Part shown: positions 14,137 through 20,350 of the stretch, in pieces | How positions within the stretch are numbered: position 1 is the stretch's first letter | Layout: the number at the start of each line of letters is the position of its first letter | NCBI GenBank assembly: GCA_000438155.1 | Contig: FR902856.1 | Coordinates: 1-20,350, forward strand | Direction: 5' to 3' | Source of the DNA: Firmicutes bacterium CAG:95 | GTDB taxonomy: Bacteria; Bacillota; Clostridia; Lachnospirales; Lachnospiraceae | DNA: 20,350 bases | Notes under the pieces: model-generated | The model's database searches: none | What the model was told of the DNA's origin: nothing | Seen by the model: the letters and a program-made list of their open reading frames with translations, nothing else | Made by a program: the position numbers and the translations under genes

Positions 14137-15105
14137 ATGGCATTAGTTACTACTACCGAAATGTTCAAGAAAGCTTATGATGGCGGCTATGCAATCGGTG
14201 CTTTCAATGTGAACAACATGGAAATCGTGCAGGGTATTACAGAAGCAGCCGGCGAGCTGAAGAGCCCTGTTATTCTTCAGGTTTCAAAGGGAGCTCGTGC
14301 ATACGCTAATCATACTTACTTAGTTAAGTTAGTAGAGGCAGCTGTTATCGAGAATCCTGACATCCCGATCGCACTTCACCTTGATCATGGTGACAGCTTC
14401 GAGTTATGTAAGTCCTGTATCGATGGCGGATTTACTTCCGTTATGATCGATGCATCCTCCAAGTCTTTCGAAGACAATATCGCAATTACCAAGCAGGTTG
14501 TTGAATATGCACACGCTCATGGCGTTGTTGTAGAAGCAGAACTTGGTACACTTGCCGGTATTGAAGATGAAGTTGTTGTAGAAGCTGGTAAGGAAGCATA
14601 TACCCATCCGGAAGAAGTAGAAGAGTTCGTTGACAGAACAGGTTGTGACTCTCTTGCAATTGCAATCGGTACTTCTCATGGTGCATACAAGTTCACTGCT
14701 GCTCAGTGTACACGTAATGCAGATGGTATCCTTGTTCCCCCTCCACTTCGTTTCGACGTTCTGGAAGAGTGTATTAAGAGATTACCCGGATTCCCGATCG
14801 TACTTCATGGTTCTTCTTCCGTTCCTCAGGAATTCGTTAAGATGGTTAACCAGTACGGCGGAAACATGCCTGATGCAGTTGGTATTCCGGAAGAACAGCT
14901 TCGTAAGGCTGCTGAGCTTGCTGTATGTAAGATCAACATTGACTCCGATATCCGTCTTGCAATGACAGGTAACATTCGTAAGTACTTTGCAGAGCATCCG
15001 GATCATTTCGATCCCCGTCAGTACTTAAAGCCGGCTCGTCAGGCTGTTAAGGACATGGTAGCTCACAAGATTCAATATGTACTTGGATCTGAAGGAAAGG
15101 CTTGA
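14137..15105 (+). CDS. fba: Class II fructose-1,6-bisphosphate aldolase
   Basis: 322 residues. It reversibly cleaves fructose-1,6-bisphosphate into dihydroxyacetone phosphate and glyceraldehyde-3-phosphate in central glycolysis, with a zinc ion. Seen: catalytic Asp83 and zinc ligand His84 in HLDHGD (81-86), Glu135 in EAELGTLAG, zinc ligands His181 (GTSHGAYK) and His224 (VLHGSSSVP), and phosphate-binding NIDSD (267-271). Length and the insert GNMPDAVGIPEEQLRK match clostridial class IIB enzymes. Codon use differs from neighbours, favouring GTT, GCT and CTT, as expected of a highly expressed gene, and it has its own strong promoter and terminator. AGAAAGGATG precedes ATG 14137. Fructose bisphosphate is the known activator of HprK, so its level links this gene functionally to the upstream cluster. 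Confidence 0.97.
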   Translation: MALVTTTEMFKKAYDGGYAIGAFNVNNMEIVQGITEAAGELKSPVILQVSKGARAYANHTYLVKLVEAAVIENPDIPIALHLDHGDSFELCKSCIDGGFTSVMIDASSKSFEDNIAITKQVVEYAHAHGVVVEAELGTLAGIEDEVVVEAGKEAYTHPEEVEEFVDRTGCDSLAIAIGTSHGAYKFTAAQCTRNADGILVPPPLRFDVLEECIKRLPGFPIVLHGSSSVPQEFVKMVNQYGGNMPDAVGIPEEQLRKAAELAVCKINIDSDIRLAMTGNIRKYFAEHPDHFDPRQYLKPARQAVKDMVAHKIQYVLGSEGKA

Positions 15106-15147
15106 TTGAGCTGATTTCAGACAGATTCAACAAACGAAAAGAAAAAA

Positions 15148-15179
15148 GAAAGGTGTTGTCCATTGGACAGCACCTTTTT
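15148..15179 (+). terminator. Intrinsic terminator after fba
   Basis: AAGGTGTTGTCC (15150-15161) pairs with GGACAGCACCTT (15165-15176) over 12 bp with one G-U pair around a 3-nt loop, followed by a T run to 15179. The preceding A-rich run could make it work in both directions. Confidence 0.92.
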
Positions 15180-15190
15180 GTAAACCATAC

Positions 15191-15240
15191 CTGTACACTT
15201 AACGAAAGAAGGTTGAAAACGCAGCCTGAGTTTAGTGCAG
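15191..15240 (+). repeat. Structured dispersed repeat, copy 2 (after fba terminator)
   Basis: 15196-15235 aligns to 5998-6037 over 40 ungapped bases. CACT (15196-15199) pairs with AGTG (15234-15237) and, after one T-T mismatch, AA with TT. The inner stem AGGTT (15210-15214) pairs with AGCCT (15223-15227), including a G-U. Compared with copy 1 the inner stem shows A-U changed to G-C and C-G changed to U-G, with pairing kept. It begins 12-17 nt after the fba terminator. Confidence 0.5.
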
Positions 15241-15290
15241 CATGGTAGCGTAATATTCAAATATATAAAAATTCCCCATAAAAAGGGAGG

Positions 15291-15322
15291 ATGCCAAGCA
15301 AACTGGTTTTGCTTGGCATTTA
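15291..15322 (+). terminator. Perfect 12-bp stem-loop, possible terminator
   Basis: ATGCCAAGCAAA (15291-15302) pairs perfectly with TTTGCTTGGCAT (15308-15319) around a 5-nt loop. Only a broken T stretch (TTTATT) follows, so it would be a weak terminator. It is too far from fba to be its main terminator, which suggests it ends another short transcript or is an RNA element. Confidence 0.45.
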
Positions 15323-15523
15323 TTATGAAAAAGTTATTAATAAATCAATTACTTGATATAGGCGTTTGTTATTTCTTTTGTGTGTTTCTTTTGTTCTGTA
15401 TCTTATGATCTTAGTATATGATTGAGAAATGTCTAAAGAATGATTGGGAAGTGAAGTTTTTTGAAATAAATTGTGAATAAATTGTAAACAACGGATAAAA
15501 GACACGGAAATCTGGTGTTTTTA

Positions 15524-15553
15524 TGGAATTTGAAAAGTAATCTGTGATATGAT
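15524..15553 (+). promoter_or_regulatory. Extended -10 promoter for the nadD-nadE-pncB operon
   Basis: TGATATGAT (15545-15553) is an extended -10. TGGAAT (15524-15529) lies 18 bp upstream. The 12 bases TTTTTATGGAAT (15518-15529) are identical to those of the DUF1846-ftsH promoter. Transcription would start about 30 nt before the nadD start. Confidence 0.55.
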
Positions 15554-15588
15554 GAGCCTAAAGAAAATCAGGTGGCTGCGGAGGAAGT

Positions 15589-16194
15589 ATGAAAACAATA
15601 GGAATTATGGGAGGAACCTTTGATCCGCCTCATTTCGGACATCTATATGCTGCAAAGGCTGCCTATGAGGCAGCAAAGCTTGATCATATTCTGTTTATTC
15701 CAAATGGAGTGCCGGCGTATAAGGCATTGGAAGGAAGAGTAACCGGTAAGGAGCACCGGTATGCGATGGTACAGCGGCTGATTGCAGAGGAATCCTGGTG
15801 TGAATTATCCGGAATAGAATGTGAACGGGAAGGAAATACCTATACGGCAGATACGCTTTTGGAGCTGACCGGAGAAAACCCGGATATCCAATATGAGCTG
15901 ATTGTCGGAAGTGATTCTTTAAAGGAAATGAAACACTGGTATCATCCGGAGATCATTTTCCGGCTTGCAGGAGTTATTGTGCTGCTGCGGAATCAGGATA
16001 CAGCAGAAACACTTGTACAGACCGTGAAAAGGTATGAGACAGAGTATGGAGCCCAAATCCGCTTCGTTCCATTCGAAAAACAGGAAATCTCTTCGACACT
16101 GATCCGCAGGAAGGTGAAGAACGGGGAGCGGCTTACCGGTCTGGTTCCGGAGGGTGTGGAGCAGTATATTGCAGAACACAGACTGTATCGTTAG
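15589..16194 (+). CDS. nadD: Nicotinate-nucleotide adenylyltransferase
   Basis: 201 residues. It joins nicotinate mononucleotide and ATP to deamido-NAD, the common penultimate step of NAD synthesis. Seen: nucleotidylyltransferase motif GGTFDPPHFGH (8-18) with the HxGH signature, the substrate loop around GSDSLKEMKHWY (107-118), and the C-terminal ISSTLIR (167-173). Length is usual for a stand-alone NadD without the HD domain that is often fused or adjacent (YqeK). GGAGG at 15580-15584 is close to ATG 15589. It is the first gene of an operon with nadE 38 bases downstream. Confidence 0.96.
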   Translation: MKTIGIMGGTFDPPHFGHLYAAKAAYEAAKLDHILFIPNGVPAYKALEGRVTGKEHRYAMVQRLIAEESWCELSGIECEREGNTYTADTLLELTGENPDIQYELIVGSDSLKEMKHWYHPEIIFRLAGVIVLLRNQDTAETLVQTVKRYETEYGAQIRFVPFEKQEISSTLIRRKVKNGERLTGLVPEGVEQYIAEHRLYR

Positions 16195-16232
16195 AATGTG
16201 CAGATTACAACATAGACTAAAGGGAGGGTACA

Positions 16233-17042
16233 ATGAATCCATATTTAAAAGCTTATATGGAAAAAGAATTTGATGCAGGAAAGGAAGCGGAGCGGGTCAT
16301 CGGATGGATCCGGGACTGGTTTGCAAAGAATGGTCCGGATTCGCCGGCAGTGATCGGACTGTCCGGAGGAAAGGATTCAACGCTGGTTGCAGCGCTTTGT
16401 GTGAAAGCACTTGGAAAGGACCGGGTATTCGGAGTATTGATGCCGGATCATGTACAGCCGGATCTGCAGGTGGCAAAGGATATTGCAGAGTGGTTACAGA
16501 TTCCCTGTGCCATTGTGGATATCGGGGCAGCGACAGATGGATTAAAGAAGTGCCTAAAGGAAGCAGTTCATTTGGAAACAGGATGCACTCCGGCAGACCG
16601 GGAGTTTGCGCAAGGGACGGCAATGCTTACGAATATTCCGCCACGGATCCGGATGACGACACTCTATGCGGTGGCCCAGTCGATGAACGGCAGAGTTTCC
16701 AATAATGGGAACCGCTCGGAAAAGCATGTGGGCTACTGCACGATTTACGGAGATATGGCAGGAGATTTCTCAGCGATTTCTACATTTACGGTAACGGAGG
16801 TGATCGCCATCGGAGAATATCTTGGGATTCCGGACCGGTTCATTCATAAGGATCCGTCGGACGGGCTTACCGGAAAGACCGATGAAGATAACTTCGGCTT
16901 TACCTATGAGGAGCTGGATACTTATATTCTCACCGGAGTCTGTGAGAAGGATGAAGTGAAGAAAAAGATTGAGGAGCGCTATCAGAGAAATCTGTTTAAG
17001 CAAAGCCCTATGGCAGCCTATCGCAAAAATGACAGAGAGTAA
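16233..17042 (+). CDS. nadE: NAD synthetase, ammonia-dependent
   Basis: 269 residues. It amidates deamido-NAD to NAD with ATP and ammonia. Seen: PP-loop SGGKDS (44-49) in VIGLSGGKDST, RIRMTTLYAVAQ (138-149), NNGNRSEKHVGYCTIYGD (157-174) and DGLTGKTDED (210-219). There is no glutaminase domain, so nitrogen must come as free ammonia. The common GTGN form of the third motif is NNGN here, a mild variation seen in some clostridial proteins. AAGGGAGGG gives a strong ribosome binding site before ATG 16233. Confidence 0.95.
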   Translation: MNPYLKAYMEKEFDAGKEAERVIGWIRDWFAKNGPDSPAVIGLSGGKDSTLVAALCVKALGKDRVFGVLMPDHVQPDLQVAKDIAEWLQIPCAIVDIGAATDGLKKCLKEAVHLETGCTPADREFAQGTAMLTNIPPRIRMTTLYAVAQSMNGRVSNNGNRSEKHVGYCTIYGDMAGDFSAISTFTVTEVIAIGEYLGIPDRFIHKDPSDGLTGKTDEDNFGFTYEELDTYILTGVCEKDEVKKKIEERYQRNLFKQSPMAAYRKNDRE

Positions 17043-17114
17043 TCATTTAAAGGCAGTTATAGCAATTCATAGAAGCATATAAGAAGAGGGTCCCGGAAGG
17101 GAAGAGGGTAAACA

Positions 17115-18563
17115 ATGAATACACAATATCATGAACGCAACATTTCCATGGTGATGGATATGTATGAACTGACGATGTCTAATGGCTATCTCAATCAGGG
17201 CTTTAAGGATACATGGGTGGCCTTTGATGTATTTTACAGGAATAATCCGGATAATGGAGGATTTGCCATTTTTGCAGGACTTCAGCAGGTAGTGGAATAT
17301 ATTGAAAATCTGCATTTCAGTGAAGAGGATGTGGAGTATCTCCGGTCAAAGCGGCTTTTTACAGAGGAGTTCCTTAAGTATCTGCTGCATTTCCGGTTTC
17401 GCGGGGATATCTATGCGATGAAGGAGGGGACGGTGATGTATCCGAATGAACCGGTTATAACGGTAGTGGCCCCCCTCATTGATGCCCAACTGATCGAGAC
17501 GACGATTTTGCTGGAGATTAACCACCAGTCACTCATTGCTACGAAGACCAACCGCATTGTGCAGGCCGCGAACGGAAAGCCGGTATCGGATTTCGGAGCA
17601 AGGCGCGCACATAATGTAGATGCTGCAGTATATGGTGCGCGGGCTGCTTATATCGGAGGAGCAGCGGGTACCGCAACGGTGCTTGCCGGAAAAATGTTTC
17701 ATATTCCAATTTCAGGAACGATGGCGCATAGCTGGGTGATGACCTTTGACAGTGAATATGATGCGTTTAAGGCTTATGCAGAAAGCTATCCGGATGGAAC
17801 GGTATTATTGGTTGACACGTATGATGTGTTAAAGAGCGGTGTCCCGAATGCAATCCGGACGGCCAGAGAGGTTTTGGAACCGATGGGTAAAAAGCTCATT
17901 GGAATCCGCCTCGATTCCGGAGATCTTGCCTATCTGTCCAAGGAGGCAAGGAAGATGCTGGATGAAGCAGGGCTTCCGGACTGTATGATCGTGGCGTCCA
18001 ACAGCCTTGATGAGTATACCATTTCCTCCCTGAATCGTCAGGGCGCAAAGATCGACAGCTATGGCGTGGGAGAGAGGCTGATTACTTCTTCCTCAACACC
18101 GGTATTCGGTGCAGTGTATAAGCTTGTTGCGATACAGAAGGATGGGAAATTCATACCAAAGATTAAGATTTCGGAAACTGCTGAAAAGATTACAAATCCC
18201 GGAATCAAGGAAGTTTATCGTGTGTATGATGAGAATGGAAAGGCTGTTGCGGACTACCTTGCAGTTAAGGGAGAGCAGATTCAGGATTTTGAACCGGTAC
18301 GTTACGTGGATCCGGTGAACTACTGGAAGAACCGCAGCTTCGTTGGATGTCGTTTTAAGAAGCTTCAGGTGCCTGTTTTTGAAAAGGGAAAACGGATCTA
18401 TGATCTTCCGGATATTGAGAAAATCCGCCAGTATGTGAAGGATCAGCTTGAAAATGAAATCTGGGAGGAAGAGCAGCGTTTTGAAAATGCACATACGCAT
18501 TATCTGGACATGAGTCCAGCAATGTTCGAATTAAAGATGAGCCTGCTGCATGAAGAAAATTAA
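17115..18563 (+). CDS. pncB: Nicotinate phosphoribosyltransferase
   Basis: 482 residues, the length of the Firmicutes PncB class. It couples nicotinate and PRPP to nicotinate mononucleotide with ATP hydrolysis, the entry step of the Preiss-Handler pathway. Seen: N-terminal DMYELTMSNGYL (15-26), DFGARRAHNVDAA (159-171), GTMAHSWVM (201-209) with the likely autophosphorylated His205, RLDSGDLAYLSKEAR near 273-287, and SYGVGERLITS near 315-325. GAAGAGGG precedes ATG 17115, 72 bases after nadE with no terminator between, so it is the third gene of the operon. It ends at a strong bidirectional terminator shared with the convergent cyclophilin gene. Confidence 0.96.
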   Translation: MNTQYHERNISMVMDMYELTMSNGYLNQGFKDTWVAFDVFYRNNPDNGGFAIFAGLQQVVEYIENLHFSEEDVEYLRSKRLFTEEFLKYLLHFRFRGDIYAMKEGTVMYPNEPVITVVAPLIDAQLIETTILLEINHQSLIATKTNRIVQAANGKPVSDFGARRAHNVDAAVYGARAAYIGGAAGTATVLAGKMFHIPISGTMAHSWVMTFDSEYDAFKAYAESYPDGTVLLVDTYDVLKSGVPNAIRTAREVLEPMGKKLIGIRLDSGDLAYLSKEARKMLDEAGLPDCMIVASNSLDEYTISSLNRQGAKIDSYGVGERLITSSSTPVFGAVYKLVAIQKDGKFIPKIKISETAEKITNPGIKEVYRVYDENGKAVADYLAVKGEQIQDFEPVRYVDPVNYWKNRSFVGCRFKKLQVPVFEKGKRIYDLPDIEKIRQYVKDQLENEIWEEEQRFENAHTHYLDMSPAMFELKMSLLHEEN

Positions 18564-18567
18564 AGCA

Positions 18568-18611
18568 AAAATCACCCCGGGTGCTTCTGATGGAGCATCC
18601 GGGGTGATTTT
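18568..18611. terminator. Bidirectional 18-bp terminator between pncB and the cyclophilin gene
   Basis: The 18-base arms 18568-18585 and 18594-18611 are complementary with a single non-Watson-Crick position (a G-U on the plus-strand transcript), around an 8-nt loop. A-run and T-run ends on both sides let it terminate pncB rightward and ppiB leftward. Confidence 0.92.
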
Positions 18612-18660
18612 ATTTGAAGTCAGGCAAGTTATATGGTGCAGTTATTTAGAAATCGGTGTA

Positions 18661-19182
18661 CTAGTACCTCTCCGGTTCGGGATAATCGACACCGAAGGTC
18701 TCAACGGTAACGGTCTTCATACGCTGATCCTCTAACGGACGATCGTTGTAATCGGTAGCGGTTTCTGCAATCTTATTTACCACGTCCATACCCTCGATAA
18801 TCTTACCGAAGGCAGCGTAGGAGCCGTCTAAGTGCGGGCTGTTCTTATGCATAATGAAGAACTGGGAGCCTGCAGAGTCAGGCATCATGCTTCTTGCCAT
18901 GGAAAGAACACCTTCGGTATGCTTTAAATCGTTCTTGAAGCCGTTCTGTGAAAATTCACCTTTGATGCTGTATCCAGGACCGCCGCAGCCGGTACCCTCC
19001 GGATCACCGCCCTGAATCATAAAGCCGCGGATGACACGATGGAAAATCAGACCATCGTAGAAGTTTTTCTGAATCAGACTGATAAAATTGTTGACGGAAG
19101 CAGGTGCGATTTCAGGATAAAGCTCTGCCTTCATCACATCGCCGTTTTCCATAGTAAATGTAACAACAGGATTCTGTGCCAT
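18661..19182 (-). CDS. ppiB: Peptidyl-prolyl cis-trans isomerase, cyclophilin type
   Basis: 173 residues. It catalyses proline isomerisation during protein folding. Seen: cyclophilin core FHRVIRGFMIQGGD (47-60) with catalytic Arg49, a GTGCGGPGYSI segment, MARSMMPDSAGSQFFI around 96-111 with the QFF motif, and HLDGSYAAFGKIIEGMDVV. No signal sequence is seen, so it is cytoplasmic. The C-terminus ends in a short acidic, proline-containing tail (DYPEPERY). Read on the minus strand, AAAGGA stands before ATG at 19182. It converges on pncB and shares its terminator. Confidence 0.95.
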   Translation of the reverse strand: MAQNPVVTFTMENGDVMKAELYPEIAPASVNNFISLIQKNFYDGLIFHRVIRGFMIQGGDPEGTGCGGPGYSIKGEFSQNGFKNDLKHTEGVLSMARSMMPDSAGSQFFIMHKNSPHLDGSYAAFGKIIEGMDVVNKIAETATDYNDRPLEDQRMKTVTVETFGVDYPEPERY

Positions 19183-19296
19183 AATTGTATTCCTTTCTTA
19201 TTCCTTAAAAGATTCATTTAAAACATCTGTCGTTTAGGTACTGAACAGCTATCATTACCGGAACGAGGTATGAGTGAACAGTAGCCAGCTATTAGT
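19183..19296. repeat. Intergenic stretch with a copy of the GGTACTGAACAG element
   Basis: GGTACTGAACAGCTAT at 19237-19252 matches GGTACTGAACAGTTAT at 2150-2165 in 15 of 16 positions, and the match continues weakly beyond (18 of 21). A related phrase, GTGAACAGTAGCCAGCTAT, follows at 19274-19292. There is no terminator with a T tract for the acetyltransferase gene. Confidence 0.4.
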
Positions 19297-20229
19297 TTAG
19301 CATGATTTTGGGAGACTGACAATATATCTTGCATGCGGAATGCCCTGAAGAAGATCTTCACCTGCGTATGTAAAGCCAAGCTTTTGCAGAAGATGGAGGG
19401 AAGCAGTATTTTCCGGATGGCAGAAAGCCTGTACCTGTGGAAATTCCAGTTCATCCCGTGCATAGCGGAGAATCGCTTCGCAGATTTCGTAAGTATAGCC
19501 CTGATGCTGGAAGGCGACCTCCGTTACAAATCCGAGTTCGGGAATCTCATAGCCTTCCCTTACACTTAAGCCGGCCCTCCCGATGACGGTTCCGGTAACC
19601 GTGTGAATGACACTCCATAAGCCGAATCCGTAAAAGCCATAAATCTTCTGAATGTAGTCCTTCATATAAGATCGTTCTTCGTCCCTGTCCGGAAAAAGCC
19701 TCTCCATATATTTCGTGATCGAAGGGTCCTGATAGATCCGGTAAAAATCCTCCACGTCAGAAACGGTGCTTTCCCGTAAGGTAAGATGCGGGGTTTTTAG
19801 GATCTGCCAGGGAAGTCCGGCAAGCCGCTCGTAGGCTTTTTCGTAAGAATCATAGGTCATCGAAAACAGATCCTCCACCGCATAGGGAGTTCCGGAGAAG
19901 TCTTCGGAATGATTTGTTTCGTGATAAAGTGCAATTGCATAATATCCCTTTGATAAAAGGCGGTGCAGTACAACAGATGAATCCGTGACAGCAAGGGAAT
20001 GTTCCCTGTCACAGATTTTTTTATCTGCGGGGACAGGCTCTGCGGGAGAGAGTATGGACAATGCGTCAAAGGATGAAGAAAAATCTTTTTCGGGGATCGG
20101 GGTAAAGGAAAGCTGCAGGACTGCTCCTTCCGGTATTCCGTTCATGGCAGCAGCACATATTTCATCAAGCCCTGGCTCAAGGGATGTGTAATATTCATTT
20201 GTCAGAAAAAAACGGATCTGCTGCAGCAT
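19297..20229 (-). CDS. GNAT-family N-acetyltransferase with an extra N-terminal domain
   Basis: 310 residues. The C-terminal half, from about LTLRESTVSDVEDFYRIY onward, is a GNAT fold of the ribosomal-protein/streptothricin type: GRAGLSVREGYEIPELGFVT, then HQGYTYEICEAILRYARDEL (acetyl-CoA-binding helix, with the usual QxxGxA/G pattern relaxed to QHQGYT), and FCHPENTASLHLLQKLGF. The first 150 residues form a separate domain containing VTDSSVVLHRLLSKGYYAIA, a possible Rossmann-like half-domain seen in some clostridial GNATs. The acceptor substrate is unknown. AAGGAG stands 13 bases before ATG, a slightly long spacing. It is followed by ppiB on the same strand. Confidence 0.85.
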   Translation of the reverse strand: MLQQIRFFLTNEYYTSLEPGLDEICAAAMNGIPEGAVLQLSFTPIPEKDFSSSFDALSILSPAEPVPADKKICDREHSLAVTDSSVVLHRLLSKGYYAIALYHETNHSEDFSGTPYAVEDLFSMTYDSYEKAYERLAGLPWQILKTPHLTLRESTVSDVEDFYRIYQDPSITKYMERLFPDRDEERSYMKDYIQKIYGFYGFGLWSVIHTVTGTVIGRAGLSVREGYEIPELGFVTEVAFQHQGYTYEICEAILRYARDELEFPQVQAFCHPENTASLHLLQKLGFTYAGEDLLQGIPHARYIVSLPKSC

Positions 20230-20295
20230 CGTTCTGTCGGATCTCCTTTTGTCAATATCATTGGGCTTCGGGTTTACATACTGTGTTTATTATTT

Positions 20296-20325
20296 AGTAT
20301 AATGCAACAGGTGCAGAAAATGCAA
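20296..20325 (-). promoter_or_regulatory. Promoter for the GNAT gene with embedded direct repeat
   Basis: On the minus strand TTGCAT (20325-20320) and TATACT (20301-20296) are 18 bp apart, about 70 bases before the start codon. The -35 box is part of the 9-base direct repeat CTGTTGCAT (plus strand ATGCAACAG at 20302-20310 and 20320-20328), exactly 18 bp apart. A plus-strand TATAAT (20298-20303) with TTTACA 19 bp upstream overlaps it, so divergent transcription is possible. Confidence 0.45.
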
Positions 20326-20350
20326 CAGTTCAGCCATGCCCATTCATAAG

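Larger units (their letters stand above)
15180..15588. other. 409-bp gene-free region between fba and nadD
   Basis: It holds, in order, the structured repeat copy 2, an AT-rich spacer, a perfect 12-bp hairpin at 15291-15319, about 200 bases of T/A-rich sequence with no open frame that has a ribosome binding site, a short tandem direct repeat of ATAAATTGT (two copies near 15464-15485), and the nadD promoter. The segment between the fba terminator and the hairpin could be a small transcribed unit, but I find no convincing promoter for it. Confidence 0.55.

Noticed and set aside
15291..15353. Small plus-strand frame beginning at the ATG inside the 12-bp hairpin
   Set aside because: The GGGAGG sequence touches the ATG with no spacer, and the first third is just the hairpin sequence.
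15323..15505. 60-residue minus-strand frame in the fba-nadD gap
   Set aside because: It starts at GTG without a ribosome binding site and lies in low-complexity T/A-rich DNA with no family resemblance.
1..20350. tRNA, rRNA, CRISPR, insertion sequence or integrase
   Set aside because: No cloverleaf with conserved arms, no regular repeat-spacer array and no transposase or recombinase motifs were seen on either strand.

Overview
This looks like a chromosomal segment of a Gram-positive anaerobe of the class Clostridia, most likely family Lachnospiraceae. That placement is an inference from gene content, gene order (hprK, ROK glucokinase, murB, rapZ, whiA, a Crh-type HPr), strong AGGAGG-type ribosome binding sites and intrinsic terminators with T tracts. 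No rRNA, tRNA, CRISPR array, integrase or transposase was seen.

Positions 1 to about 1900 are conspicuously AT-rich and unlike the rest. They hold a run of small genes that resembles the orphan immunity-gene arrays found behind polymorphic toxin loci: the 3' end of a Tdi1/DUF1851-like gene, two short genes that only read through if several frameshifts are accepted, an intact 205-residue gene of unknown function, a small cysteine-rich gene and a 58-residue ORF. No toxin gene is visible.

From about 1970 onward the sequence is ordinary housekeeping DNA. An extended -10 promoter and a leader of nested hairpins precede a DUF1846 gene directly abutting ftsH, closed by a terminator. uvrC follows. 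A promoter overlapping the uvrC stop then drives hprK, ROK glucokinase, murB, rapZ, whiA and a Crh-type HPr paralogue, closed by a terminator. This cluster joins the carbon-control kinase HprK, one of its likely substrates, and wall-precursor and division genes. A lipid-kinase gene and a separately promoted class II aldolase (fba) follow.

After a 409-bp gene-free stretch comes a compact NAD operon, nadD-nadE-pncB, which encodes the whole Preiss-Handler route from nicotinate to NAD. A long bidirectional terminator separates it from two minus-strand genes, a cyclophilin and a two-domain GNAT acetyltransferase.

The most interesting points are the His15-to-Glu, Ser46-retaining HPr paralogue; a diverged 40-nt structured repeat placed just downstream of two different terminators, with compensatory base changes; the damaged genes at the left edge; a 12-nt identity shared by the promoters of two unrelated operons; and the multi-hairpin leader of the DUF1846-ftsH operon. 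I see no clear case of a wholly new multi-gene system.
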